From NCBI GenBank assembly GCA_008330645.1, contig VLTN01000030.1, positions 62,001 to 126,000 of the forward strand: a DNA stretch of 64,000 nt, in the 5' to 3' direction. Positions within the stretch are counted from its first letter, which is position 1, and each line of letters begins with the position of its first letter. The notes under the pieces were generated by a model. It did no database searches. It was not told where the DNA came from and saw only the letters and a program-made list of their open reading frames with translations. Both the position numbers and the translations under genes were made by a program. Source of the DNA: Cafeteria roenbergensis. Taxonomy: Eukaryota; Sar; Bigyra; Bicosoecida; Cafeteriaceae. This document shows positions 1 to 9,900 of this stretch, piece after piece.

Positions 1-349
1 GCCAGCACCGCTGTCAGGTGAGAGTCGACACCACCCAAGGCGTCCAAAAACGCGTCCATGTGGTTGACAAGCCGCGCCTCTCGTCGCAGGTCAGCCCTGG
101 GGGTGAGATGTCGGGGACCCAGCGCTCAGAAAGGCTGCAACGCTCGTGGCTCTGCCAGCCGTTCCGCAACTTGCCCGAGATGCTGCGCACACGCGGTTCG
201 ACGGACTCAGCCCCTGTTCTATCCACCGCAGCGATCGAGCATTCAGGGCCCATCCGCTCCTAGCACGCCCGTCACTGGCCGGCCCACGATAACGACTTGG
301 GCGAACGTGCAGTCGGTTGCGACTCACATCGCCGCCAGGCCCGGCCGCA
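1..349. other. Window edge, no gene assigned
   Basis: Open frames exist on both strands here, but none shows a recognisable domain. The stretch is the upstream flank of the WD40 gene that begins at 350. I see no clear promoter element or RNA gene. Confidence 0.5.
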
Positions 350-2317
350 ATGCGAGCCTCCAAGCGAAGCAGGGCTGACCGGGACGCGTGGATCAGCTCC
401 ACAGTGGACGTAACGTGCATCCACCCGTTCCCCTCGGAGGCAGGGGCCATCGTCGGTCTTGGCGGCTGTAGCGGCGGAGTTGCACGTGTTGGCTTCAGGC
501 CAGATGGTTCGGCATTCGTCGCTTGGCAGCACGGCCTGCCCGGCTGTGAGCACGTTGTTGCTCTGGCCTCGCGTGACACCGATCGCGCGTGTTTGGCGCT
601 GCAGTCGGGGGGCGCGGTGGCCTTGATCAACGGCGCCGATGGCGCGGCGTCGCCTGACGACGCTGTCATGCCGGGCGGAGCCACGGGCGGAGCCACGGGC
701 GGAGCCACGGGCGGCGCCACGGGCGGCGCCCGAACGCCATCCGCCCCGCCCACGCCAGCCTCGGAGTCGGCGGGGCAAGGTGCGGCAGGTCACGCCCACC
801 TCTCCTCCCTCGTGGCTCTGCCGGCTGGCCATCTGCTGGCCGGTCGAGGCGACGGCTCCGTGTGCCTCCTCAGCGAGCCCTGGCAGCGCCTGGCGGCAGG
901 CGGGGAAGAGGCCGCCCCGGCTGCACGTTCCAGCCGCGCGCAAGGTGCAGGCGCCCCGGCCGGTGCCTGCCCGCGCCCAGAGGCCGTGGATGCGGCCAGT
1001 GAGGTCTGCGCCGTCGAGGCGGCGCAGAGCGGCCGCACCAGCGTTTGGGCGCACACGGCAGAAGTGTGCGCTGTGGCCGACGCGCGCGGGTCGTGGCTTC
1101 GCAACGAGGACGGGTCCGTCACGGGGCTGGTTGCCAGCGGCGGCCGGGACGGCGCGGTTGTACTTTGGGAGGCGACTCTGCCTCGCGAAACCGCTGGAGG
1201 CGGGTGCGTGAATTGTGAAGCCAGCTGCTGCTGTGGTGATGCCGGTTGCGGCTGTGCCGGTTGCGGCTGTGGCGGCTGCGATGGTGGCAGTGCGGGTGCC
1301 GGCACCGCAGCCTCTGACAGTGGCTCAGCCGGCCTAAGCGCAGCCCCAAGCGGCGGATGCGCTGCCAAGGACGGCGTGCATTGCAGGACGCCTGATGCCG
1401 CAGCGAGCGGGACAGCGTCTCTCACTCCGCTTGTCCGATGCATCGGTCACGCCGCATCGGTGCGAGCGCTGGCCGTTGCGTCGGGGCCCGGGGAGTGCGA
1501 GGCGTGGGCGGGCCAGCCAGTGCTTCTCACTGCTGGGTATGACGGGGTCATCGCAACCTGGCGCTTGCCCGCCGTCGGCTGCACCGAGGCAGCCAAACCG
1601 GCTCTGCCCGATGCGCTGGGTGACGGCCAGCCGCTGCCCGGCCTGCAGAGCCAGTACTGCAGCGGTTTCGTTCAAACTGGGCACCGGTGGGTGAGCGCCA
1701 TTGCGGTGGCGGGGCCGATGCCCTCGCCGCTCCTGCCAGCGGGCTTGCCCAGTGGCGCTGACGCCCAGCACGCGGCAGAGCTGCTGGTGCTTTCGGGAGG
1801 GGACGACGGGCTCGTCAGGGCCTGGGCGCTAGCCGCCGACGGTGCTCTCAGGCCTTGCTTCGTGGAAGAGCCGTCGGTTGGGCGGGGGGGTCCGCGCAAA
1901 CCGTCGGGAGCTGCGTCGTCGGGACTCCGTCCGTCAGCCGCAGAGGTGCCAGCGCCATCCGCTCTTGCGTCGCCACCGGAGCCGTCTGCAGCCGAATTGC
2001 TGCCACATGCGCCGGGTTCAGCGCTTGCGGCAGCGGCTCCAGCGGCGCCAGTGGCACCGGCTGCAGCGCGCCGCCCAGCGCCATCAAACGTGGTGGCTGC
2101 GTTTGATGGCATGGTGATGGGCCTTGCGTGTCACTGTAGCCGCGGCAGCGTGGTGGTGATGGCCGCTTGCCTAGGCCCCGATGCGGGCCTGGGGCTCGCC
2201 CGGCTCAGCCTGACGAGCGAGGGGCTCATGACCGCAGAGCCGCCCCTGATTGAGCCGGGCAGCCTGCTCGGCGTGTGGGCGGAGGGATCAGACTTCGACT
2301 CCAGGTCGGAGCTCTGA
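350..2317 (+). CDS. WD40-repeat protein with a Cys-rich insertion
   Basis: A single open frame of 655 codons plus stop. WD40 beta-propellers are protein-interaction scaffolds; the partner here is unknown. Blade-like units end in GRDGAVVLW (about 1145-1170), GYDGVIATW (about 1535-1560) and GGDDGLVRAW (about 1798-1827), each with the Gly-Asp/Trp signature of a WD repeat. Weaker blades lie near the N terminus and at 2100-2220. Between blades sits a Cys-rich loop (about 1204-1290) rich in CGC and CGG codon triplets, and a four-fold GGAT-like Gly-Ala-Thr repeat at 668-733. The open frame continues upstream to 317 only through a TTG codon, so the ATG at 350 is chosen. An upstream exon cannot be excluded. 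The gene converges on the TRM6 gene. Confidence 0.7.
   Translation: MRASKRSRADRDAWISSTVDVTCIHPFPSEAGAIVGLGGCSGGVARVGFRPDGSAFVAWQHGLPGCEHVVALASRDTDRACLALQSGGAVALINGADGAASPDDAVMPGGATGGATGGATGGATGGARTPSAPPTPASESAGQGAAGHAHLSSLVALPAGHLLAGRGDGSVCLLSEPWQRLAAGGEEAAPAARSSRAQGAGAPAGACPRPEAVDAASEVCAVEAAQSGRTSVWAHTAEVCAVADARGSWLRNEDGSVTGLVASGGRDGAVVLWEATLPRETAGGGCVNCEASCCCGDAGCGCAGCGCGGCDGGSAGAGTAASDSGSAGLSAAPSGGCAAKDGVHCRTPDAAASGTASLTPLVRCIGHAASVRALAVASGPGECEAWAGQPVLLTAGYDGVIATWRLPAVGCTEAAKPALPDALGDGQPLPGLQSQYCSGFVQTGHRWVSAIAVAGPMPSPLLPAGLPSGADAQHAAELLVLSGGDDGLVRAWALAADGALRPCFVEEPSVGRGGPRKPSGAASSGLRPSAAEVPAPSALASPPEPSAAELLPHAPGSALAAAAPAAPVAPAAARRPAPSNVVAAFDGMVMGLACHCSRGSVVVMAACLGPDAGLGLARLSLTSEGLMTAEPPLIEPGSLLGVWAEGSDFDSRSEL
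668..733 (+). repeat. 12-nt tandem repeat in the WD40 gene
   Basis: About five copies of a unit reading ggagccacgggc or ggcgccacgggc. It is in frame and encodes repeated Gly-Ala-Thr-Gly. Confidence 0.8.
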
Positions 2318-2743
2318 AGCCAGCCGACCGGCGCCAGCGGCACGGCGGCGAGCTATGAGTGAATGGCTGGCTGGCGCCAGCGGCACGGCGGCGAGCGATG
2401 AGTGAATGGCTGGCTGGCGCCAGCGGCACCGCAACGGCGCGCGTCCTTGGTCAATCGCTGCAGCATCTTGAGAGCGACCGTGCTGCGTCCAGCCGCACCC
2501 AGCCTCGCGTCTGGCCACGCGCACACGTGCACACAAGCATGGCTGGCGCTCGGCGGAAGCCTTCCCCTGGGCAGGCCACGCCATCGCAGCCAGAGCAGTC
2601 CCCAGCGCCGTCAGAGCAGTCCCCAGCGACGTCAGAGCAGTCCCCAGCGCCGTCGCGCCCCCGGTGACGTCGGGGTACCCTTGTCTCTGCAACGCCCTTG
2701 GCATCGTTCATTGCGTCTCCCACCGCGTCTCTCACTGCGTCTC
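2318..2743. repeat. Convergent intergenic spacer with three tandem repeats
   Basis: This spacer lies between two convergent genes (WD40 and TRM6) and holds no convincing gene. It contains a 43-nt unit present 2.3 times from 2330 (period exact: 2330, 2373, 2416), a 21-nt unit (cagagcagtccccagcgccg...) present three times from 2591, and short repeats of cgtctctcactg near 2715-2750. The repeats account for the small overlapping open frames seen here. Confidence 0.8.
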
Positions 2744-4798
2744 TCACTGCATCGGGATGTGCGAGAGCGTCACAGGCGCGGTGGAGGGCGGGCGGCGCCG
2801 CGGGGCCGCCACCGCAGCCACATCCGCCATCGACGGCCGCACCGCCAGGTACGGGTGGGTGCCTGCCATGCCGGCCAAAAGATAGCCCGGCGCCGTGTGC
2901 ATGATCATCGGGGGGCGCGTCGCCCGGGGTTGCACCTGCATTTGGCGGAGGAACATGGTGCGAAGTGTGACGTCCCGGCAGAGCCCGTTGTCGCGCAGGG
3001 CCGCGGCAGCGCGGGCCAGGGGGCCGGGGCAGGCTCCGTGGACGGCCATGCAGCCTCCCGGCCGCAGGAGGCGGCTAGCGGCCAGGCACGGGTGCAGCGG
3101 GTCGGTGGACAGGGCCATCACCACCGAGTCAACGCCGGTCGCCAGCCAGTCGTGAAGGTCGGCGCGAGTCGGGGACTCGAGCGCTGCTGCGGCAGAGCTG
3201 GGCGCGGAGCCAGCGACCTTGCCAGATTCCTCCGCCTCATCGGCAGCGGTTTCACCGGCGAGGTGCGCGCGCTTCGCGGCAGGGGCCAGGGTTGCATCCG
3301 CGACCGCGCCGCTGGAAGCCGGTTCGTCGCCGCTCTCCGCCCTTGGGCGCTTTGCGGCAGAGCCTCCGCTGGAAGAATTGGCAGGACTCGTCTCCGTCTC
3401 TGCTGGCAGAGCCACAGCGGGGCCGGGCGCCACGAGGCAGCCGTCGGGCGCGATGGCAGCAAGATCGTCCCACGTCACGACGGCGATGCGCGGGTGTCGC
3501 CGCCACGGGAGCACGCTGCCATCGTCGCCTGCAAGGGCTGATGGGGGCGTGATGGTGTCCCCGGCTCTGCTTGCATCGGCAGAGCCGGCCTTGCCGTCGC
3601 GGCTGTCGGTGTCGCCCTTCTGCCCTGCATCGGTTTCACCGCGGCTTGCGTTGATCGGGCGCCCCGAGCCCACGACGTCGAGTGCCGGAAGCCACGGCTT
3701 GGCCGCGGAGTGCACGATGACGAGGCGGCCGGCGGCTGCCAGACGCCGCCATACCGCCGCGGCGACGCTGCCCCCGGCGTCGTCGCTGACCAGCACGGTG
3801 GCGCCGCTGCGCACGTCAGCGAGCGCCAGCGCCAGCGAGAGGGAGTCTGACCGCACTGCGGTGCTGCCTGGCCGGGCGACGGACTCATGCTTTGCGTGCA
3901 GAGCCGATGCGACGTCGTGCGCGGAGGCAGGCAGCAGCTGAAACCGCCGCAACCACCTTCCTTTCTTTGCCTTGAGCCACTTTTTCCTGGAGAGTTCCGT
4001 TTTGGCTGCAAACGTGCTGGAGGACTTTGCCACGAGCGACACCATGTCCGCGCCGCTCACCCCAGAAGCCTTGAGCGACTCCACCTCGGCAGTCGAGAGA
4101 CTCTGCGCCTCGCCCGTTCCCTTGATGTGGCGGTTGTCGACGCCCCCCGCGGTCACGCCACCGTAGCCCGCCGCGGAGGCCGCCTCAGAGGCCGCCGCCC
4201 CAGCTGAGGAGGAGGACGAGGAGGAGCTTGCCGGAAGCGCGTCAGCCACGGCGCCGCCGGCAGTATCGGCCGCGTCGGCGTCTTCAAAGTCGAGCCTGGG
4301 CATCAGTGGCCCGTCGACCGGCACCGGGGCACCTTTGGCCGGCACCTCGAACACTTGCCCGTACGGAGTGCCGACGAGGTCGAGCACGCTGAAGTTGCAG
4401 CCAAACACGCGCATCTTGCCCCTGCATTGTGCGAGACGAAGGCACGGAACCGAGCGAGGCAACCTGATGACACGGACGCGCCGGGAGGGCGTGGCGCGGG
4501 CTGGGGAGTCGGGCGGCGCCTATTCAGCAGCCAGGGCGAGAGGCACCAGAAAGCCAGGGCCGCTCCGTCCCAAAAAGGGGCCCAACGCGCGCGGCATTGT
4601 TGCGGCACGGAAGGCCCGCACTGCTCGGCCGAACACCTCAGCCACGGCGCCCAGGTTCGGGCAGTGCCGGCGCTCGTCGCGCAGGCCTGAACCGCCTCAC
4701 CTGCCTCGCACCGCATACCCCACGGAGTCGCTGTCGTCCACACCACGCAGCAATACGGCATCGCCCATCGCCACACAGCGCGGCCCGTCCGCGCTCAT
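2744..4798 (-). CDS. TRM6: tRNA (adenine-58-N1) methyltransferase non-catalytic subunit TRM6
   Basis: Non-catalytic partner of TRM61; the complex makes m1A58 in tRNA, including initiator tRNA. Two exons rebuilt from phase and homology: 4798-4701 and 4421-2744 (591 aa), with a 279-nt intron (donor GTGAGG, acceptor TGCAG). Exon 1 gives GDAVLLRGVDDSDS, matching the family N terminus; exon 2 continues with SVLDLVGTPYGQVFEV. Further family landmarks are the NRHIKG/AQSLSTAEVESLKASG block, the FAAKTELSRKKWLKAKKGRW block and the C-terminal GYLLAGMAG. A long acidic, Ala-rich linker separates the two Rossmann-like halves (about 3150-3700). As expected for TRM6, I see no intact SAM-binding motif. It starts 206 bp from the divergent gene at 5005. 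Confidence 0.88.
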
Positions 4799-5004
4799 GC
4801 CCGCCGCCTGCTGCTCTCCGGCCAGTGGCCCCAACACTAAGCCCCCCCGAACAACCTCCCCGGCGCCTCGCGGCAGCTCTGCCGAGCTTTGCCAATTGGA
4901 CCCGGAATCGCAAATATGGGCGCCGACTGTAGTTTGCGCTGCGCAATTGCACAACCGACCGGCGACGCTGCCGAGGGCGCGCACGGGGCGGGCTCGGCTG
5001 GGAA
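4799..5004. promoter_or_regulatory. Shared divergent promoter region (TRM6 / FAM227-like)
   Basis: 206 bp between two start codons facing away from each other. No TATA box is visible. One copy of the recurrent word GCTCTGCC lies near 4882. Function as a bidirectional promoter is inferred from spacing alone. Confidence 0.4.
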
Positions 5005-8000
5005 ATGTCGCACGCCGCGCACAGGCATGATGATGCGGACCTCGACGAGCCTGAGGACGACGACACCACGCTGGAGCAGCGGCACGTCATGCTGGCGGAG
5101 ACAACCGACCGGTTGCTCGACCGCATGCGCGCGCAGGCGCACTGCGCAACGCTGCGCAAGGCTTTCGCTACGGCCGACGTGTCCAAGGACCCAAACGTGT
5201 TCGGCCGGCCGGACTTTTCGTACGCTGTCCTCGACCGGGAGCGCGCTCGCAAAGCCGACAGGCTTGCGACCGATGAGGAGGAGGAGGAGGAGCTCACCGC
5301 GGCCCCCCGCCCAGCCCAGGCGCGCTCCAGCGAAAGCGGCCTTGTTAGGGCCCTGCTCAAGACCCTCAGCGGGCCGGAGGCGGCGGAGGGGCTGCCCGCG
5401 GGGCCGGGGCTGGTGCTCACGACGCTCGACCCGTCGCAGGCTCAGCAGCAGGTGCAGCGGGCTGGAGTGCAGTCTGTGTTCCGCCCCCCCTCCGCCAGGG
5501 GGGCGCTGCGGCCTATGGGCGGCGGGGACGCGGCGGGCGGCGCTGCGGGGACGATGGGCGCCTCCGGTGCCTCGCTCTTCGCGGCTTCCGGCGCTGGGAC
5601 CAACTCTGGGGCGGCGGGCGGCGCTGGGGGCGCTGTCGGGGCGCTGCAGGGATCGGCCTCGGACGCAGTGTCAGCAGCAGCCGCTGGCGGGTTCGCCACC
5701 GGAGGCGGCGGAGACCACGGAGCGGCAGGCATCGGTGCAGGCGGAGTCGCTGGAGGCCGGGGCGCGAAATCTCCGCACCGCATCCAGCGGGTCACTTCAA
5801 GTAGCTCTGCCAGCGTATCCATGGCAGGGCCCGGATCAGGCGCCGACGCCTCGTCCCCAGCCCGCGACGCCGCCGTCGTGGCGGCACAGCTCGACGAGGA
5901 GCTGGCAGAGCCCCCCCCATGGGACGAAGACTCGCGCAGATTCGCCGCGGTTTCGGGCCAGGGGGTGGTCGTGTCGCGCCCGGGGCTCGTGACGTCTCTG
6001 GCGGTGAACACGCAAGCCGCGGCAGAGCTGCGTGGCAGAGCTGCATCGGCACTTCGCCGCACGCTCCTGCCCACGCGGACGGAGAAACTCCGTGCCGAGA
6101 AGCACCGCGCAGACCAGCTGAGGCTGCAAAAGCGGGCAAGCGCGTCCGGCGAAACGATTGGCCGATGGTCCGTCGGCGGCGCCGGCGGCGGAATCAGCCC
6201 ATCGGCTGCGTCGCGGCGGTCGGCGGAAAGCTCCCCGATCGGCAGGCGCTCGAAGGGTCGCGCTCGTCAGTTTGCAACGGACACTGGAAGTGTTCGGGCC
6301 GAGGGTGCTCTGCTCAACGCGTCCGGGGCGGTTTCGCGAGACGGGGGGCAGGAGGACGATGAGGAATCAGGCAGAGCCGGCGGCAGTGGCGGGGTCGTCG
6401 TGACAGGGCAAGTCGAGGGTCAGCTGGGCATCACGGCCGGGTCAGCGACTGGCCCGCCGTCCCCCAGTCAGTGGGCGTCAACGGGATCGCTTCCAGCGGG
6501 CCGGACGGGCAGAGCCACTTCGTTTCAGGCCGACGGCCTGGGGTCGATCGTCGGAGGAGCGCTCACTGGGGTCACCCGGCGGAGCGGCGGCCCAGAGGCG
6601 GCGCTGGAAGACGCGGCGACTGCCGAACACAACGTGTCCGTCCTGATGGCCGAGCTGGAGACGTTTGCAGAGCGCACCGCGGGAGTCTTCGCAGAGCGGC
6701 TGCGCTGGAGCCCGTCGCATCCGGCCCCGATGGAGGTGCCGACCGCGCTGCTTCTGACGGCCGTGGGGTGGCGCATGGCGGCCAGGTACTCGCAGCGCAG
6801 CCTCATCGCCCACCTGCTCCTGGCAAACACCCAGGCGGTGGCGCTCGACACTCTGTGGTTTGCCCACGCTCGAATTTTCAGGCCATCCGAGTCGGCCGCC
6901 GAGCAGGAGTTTCTGCTGCAGCGCATTGCTCGCCGGTGGTTTCGCCTTCAGCTCTGCATCACGCGAAACCGCGATCTGTTTTTCGAGCACGCCCCCTTTG
7001 CGCTGGCGGACTTTTGTTACTCCGCCCTGTTCTACTGTGCCTCTGGCAGCCGCAACCTGCTCGACGCCACGCTGCGAGCTCGTTTGTTCATCACCGTGGT
7101 GCGGCTGCTGGTGGGCACCGACGTCGCCCCGTTCACCGTCCTCATGCTGGCGGACAAATATTTCCCCGACGAGGCGCCGATGAAACCGCCGGCCAAGGGA
7201 TCCTCCGTCTCGGCGGCGGCGTCTGCCGCTGCAAGCACGCACCAGCGTCGGCAGCAGGGGACTGGCAGCGGTTTCGGGAGCGCGTCGAGGAGCGGTTTTG
7301 CCGGCAACAGCTCTGTCGCAGGGCTCGCGGACACGGCGACTTTGGCGGACAGCAGCGACGAGGACGAGCCGGGGATTGGCATCGGCGAAAAGTTGCGCCG
7401 AAGGCGGCGGCGGAAAGAAGCCGCGGCCTTGCGCCAGTCACAGGCCCATCAGCTTCGACCGCTGGGCCGTACAACGCTGACGTCTCGCGGTTCGGCATCT
7501 GGGTCATTGGGCGAAACCGCGGCAAGGCCTGGAACGGCAAAAAGCTTCGCCGCAGAGTCCAAGGGCGGGGCGCCAAGCGGCAGGGCAGATAGGGGCGGCG
7601 GCGAAACCGGTGGTGAAACTGCTGGCGCAGGTGAGGCTTGGGCAAAAGCTGGTGGTGAAGGCAGTGGCGGTGGCGGTGGCGGCGGTGGCGGTGGCGGCGG
7701 TGGCGGCGGTGGCGGCAGTGGCGGCGGCGGCGGCGGCAGCACTGGAGGCGACGGCGGCGGCCCGCCGGGCTGGGGTGGCGTGTCCCAGCCCGCGCCCGTG
7801 GTGCTGACGGCCCGGACGCGCCGCCGGCAGCAGGACGACAAGGACGCGGCCTCCATGGCTGAGGCCATCCAGCAGGCCAGGGCCGCGCAGGAGCGCGCCC
7901 TGCGTGCCGTGGGCCAGCTGTCGTCCCCGGACGGCCGGCCGCGCCGGGCTGCGGGGCCGTCAGCCGACGCCCTGGCCAAGTCGGAAGGACTCAACTTCGT

Positions 8001-9783
8001 GCCCAACACGACGACCTCTGCCGACAGAGCCCACCTGGGATACACGGACGCGCTTCGAGTCGAAGTGATAAGGTCTCTTCCGGCAGAGCTGCTCCTTCCA
8101 GGGCCCTACCGCGACGCCATGCTGGCATCTGCCGAACGATGGCGCCACCGGGAAGCATCCGCCCCGCGAAACCGCGCGAAGCAGATGGCAGGCACCGCCC
8201 GGTCCGCCAAATCGTCCGGCTCTGCCGACAGCAGCGTGGCGCTGGACGACGAGGCGCTGCGCGTCGTGGCGGCTCGAGCCAAGCGCAGGCCGCTGGAGGC
8301 CAAGGTGTCTCTCACGCAGACGTCGACGCTCCTTCGGCGATTCCTGCCGCCGCGAACCGGCTCTCAGGACGGGAGTTTCTCGGGCGGCGGCGGCGGCGGC
8401 GGCGGCGGCGGCCGGGAGGGCGTGGCCCCAGCGGCGGTCGCAGGCGGCAGGGCTACCATGCGTCAGACGCTGCCCACGCCGTGGGCCCGCACAGGGAGCA
8501 TTGACACGTTCCGGGCTGTCAGTCGGGCTGACGCAATCGGCAGAGCCGACGGGCCGGCAGAGCGGGCAGAGGCGGCACTTCGCCACGCTGCGGCGGTTTC
8601 AGCCATTACGCGCGTGCGGGCGCGCCGGCTCGACCGCGATGCGGCTCTGCTTCGAAACGAAGTGATGGCCGGCAGAGCCAGTGGCGTCGGGAAGCTTGCG
8701 CGAGACATCGCTGCCGAGGAGGAGCGGCACCGGCTGGCAGCGGCAGGGTCTGGCAGAGCCAGTTCTGGCAGACGTCGATCCTCACAGGACCGCTCCGGCG
8801 CTGCCACTTCGAGTTCGGGTGTGGGTACGGCAGGAAGAGGCGGCGCCGTCAGCGGGAGCGTTGGGGACAGCGGACTGCGGCGCCGGGCCCAAGCCAATGC
8901 GGCGTCGGGCGCTGGACATGCTGCGGTGGAGGCGGAGGCGGAGGCGGAGGCGGAAGCGGAGGCGGAGGCGGAGGAGGCGGAGCAGCGTCTTGCCGAAATG
9001 GCAAGAATGTCGTTCGAACCCGGCGCCTCGCTCCAGTTCATAGGATCGACGGCAACGGCGGGAGCTGCAACCGCCGCAGCTGCAGGGCTGTCCGGGGCAG
9101 GGGGCGGCAGCGGCAGCGGCAGCGGCAGCGGCAGCGGCGGGGGAGGCGGCGGTCACTCCCGGCGCGTTGGCAAGTCTGGTTCCGGCAGAGCCGGCGACCA
9201 GGCAAGCGACGTCGGCGGAGGCAGCGGCAGCGCCGTCAGCAGCTCGGCAGACAGCGCGGCACTTGCTGTCGACGTCGGCCTCGCCGCCCGGCTGCGGGGC
9301 CCTTCAATGCTGCTGCAGTTCGTGACGGCGGGCGGAACCGGAGCCGGCGCTGGAGCCGGCGCTGGAGCCGGTTCTGGAGCCGGTTCCGACACGAGTGCTG
9401 GTGTTGCCGCTGGCGCCCGACAGCACACGGTCACAATTGAAAACGGTCACGTGTCCGTGTCGCGAGCAGCCCTCGAGGCCGTCCAGGCCAGGCGTGACAG
9501 GGCACGTCTCCGCGTGCAGGCAGGCATCCAGGCGCGGGTTGCGACGTCGGCCCAGTCCCTGCCACCCATCTCGCCCGGCCGTTCCGTTGGCACCCGCCGA
9601 TCGTCCAAGGCCACAGCGGTTTCACGGACGGAGCCAGCGAGGCACGCGCGCGCGAAGCCGCCGGCGCGATCCGTGCCGGCAGAGCCGTCCCCACACGGGT
9701 GGTCTGGTGACGACGGCAGCGGTGGCGACGCGGAGGCGGAGGCAGAGGCGGAGGCGGAGCGCGGGTGGTTGACTCGGGAGTGA
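5005..9783 (+). CDS. Very large FAM227-like (F227 domain) protein, low-complexity rich
   Basis: One uninterrupted frame of 1592 aa. Only the segment at about residues 565-725 (6700-7180) looks like a folded conserved domain: LDTLWFAHARIFRP, then LLQRIARRWFRLQL, RDLFFEHAPFALADFCYSAL and an Arg/Leu-rich helix. The spacing of Trp, Arg, Phe and Ala resembles the F227 domain of FAM227 proteins, which are linked to cilia; this is family resemblance by eye, not a search result. The rest is Gly/Ser/Ala-rich with charged helices (LDRERARKADRL, RRRRRKEAAALRQ), a poly-Gly run (7660-7745), a Glu-Ala run (8935-8980) and Gly-Ser and Gly-Ala runs (9105-9140, 9340-9390). It carries many copies of GGCAGAGC and GCGAAACCGC. 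The ATG follows the divergent spacer to TRM6. Confidence 0.55.
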   Translation: MSHAAHRHDDADLDEPEDDDTTLEQRHVMLAETTDRLLDRMRAQAHCATLRKAFATADVSKDPNVFGRPDFSYAVLDRERARKADRLATDEEEEEELTAAPRPAQARSSESGLVRALLKTLSGPEAAEGLPAGPGLVLTTLDPSQAQQQVQRAGVQSVFRPPSARGALRPMGGGDAAGGAAGTMGASGASLFAASGAGTNSGAAGGAGGAVGALQGSASDAVSAAAAGGFATGGGGDHGAAGIGAGGVAGGRGAKSPHRIQRVTSSSSASVSMAGPGSGADASSPARDAAVVAAQLDEELAEPPPWDEDSRRFAAVSGQGVVVSRPGLVTSLAVNTQAAAELRGRAASALRRTLLPTRTEKLRAEKHRADQLRLQKRASASGETIGRWSVGGAGGGISPSAASRRSAESSPIGRRSKGRARQFATDTGSVRAEGALLNASGAVSRDGGQEDDEESGRAGGSGGVVVTGQVEGQLGITAGSATGPPSPSQWASTGSLPAGRTGRATSFQADGLGSIVGGALTGVTRRSGGPEAALEDAATAEHNVSVLMAELETFAERTAGVFAERLRWSPSHPAPMEVPTALLLTAVGWRMAARYSQRSLIAHLLLANTQAVALDTLWFAHARIFRPSESAAEQEFLLQRIARRWFRLQLCITRNRDLFFEHAPFALADFCYSALFYCASGSRNLLDATLRARLFITVVRLLVGTDVAPFTVLMLADKYFPDEAPMKPPAKGSSVSAAASAAASTHQRRQQGTGSGFGSASRSGFAGNSSVAGLADTATLADSSDEDEPGIGIGEKLRRRRRRKEAAALRQSQAHQLRPLGRTTLTSRGSASGSLGETAARPGTAKSFAAESKGGAPSGRADRGGGETGGETAGAGEAWAKAGGEGSGGGGGGGGGGGGGGGGGSGGGGGGSTGGDGGGPPGWGGVSQPAPVVLTARTRRRQQDDKDAASMAEAIQQARAAQERALRAVGQLSSPDGRPRRAAGPSADALAKSEGLNFVPNTTTSADRAHLGYTDALRVEVIRSLPAELLLPGPYRDAMLASAERWRHREASAPRNRAKQMAGTARSAKSSGSADSSVALDDEALRVVAARAKRRPLEAKVSLTQTSTLLRRFLPPRTGSQDGSFSGGGGGGGGGGREGVAPAAVAGGRATMRQTLPTPWARTGSIDTFRAVSRADAIGRADGPAERAEAALRHAAAVSAITRVRARRLDRDAALLRNEVMAGRASGVGKLARDIAAEEERHRLAAAGSGRASSGRRRSSQDRSGAATSSSGVGTAGRGGAVSGSVGDSGLRRRAQANAASGAGHAAVEAEAEAEAEAEAEAEEAEQRLAEMARMSFEPGASLQFIGSTATAGAATAAAAGLSGAGGGSGSGSGSGSGGGGGGHSRRVGKSGSGRAGDQASDVGGGSGSAVSSSADSAALAVDVGLAARLRGPSMLLQFVTAGGTGAGAGAGAGAGSGAGSDTSAGVAAGARQHTVTIENGHVSVSRAALEAVQARRDRARLRVQAGIQARVATSAQSLPPISPGRSVGTRRSSKATAVSRTEPARHARAKPPARSVPAEPSPHGWSGDDGSGGDAEAEAEAEAERGWLTRE
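7655..7770 (+). repeat. GGC/GGT simple repeat encoding poly-glycine
   Basis: Imperfect (GGN)n tract inside the FAM227-like gene. It encodes about 30 glycines with a few serines, and is followed by a second Gly-rich stretch. Confidence 0.9.
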
Positions 9784-9900
9784 TGGTTGGGAGACTTGGT
9801 GGTGGTGAGCTGGCGAGAGAGGCAGCAGAGCAACGTGGTGATGAATACATGATGCGCGTTTGATGGATTCATGATGCACGCACACTTTGCAATCCGTCAC

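Noticed and set aside
8935-8980. GA-rich runs as possible origin or regulatory element
   Set aside because: They are in-frame codon repeats encoding Glu-Ala in the FAM227-like protein.
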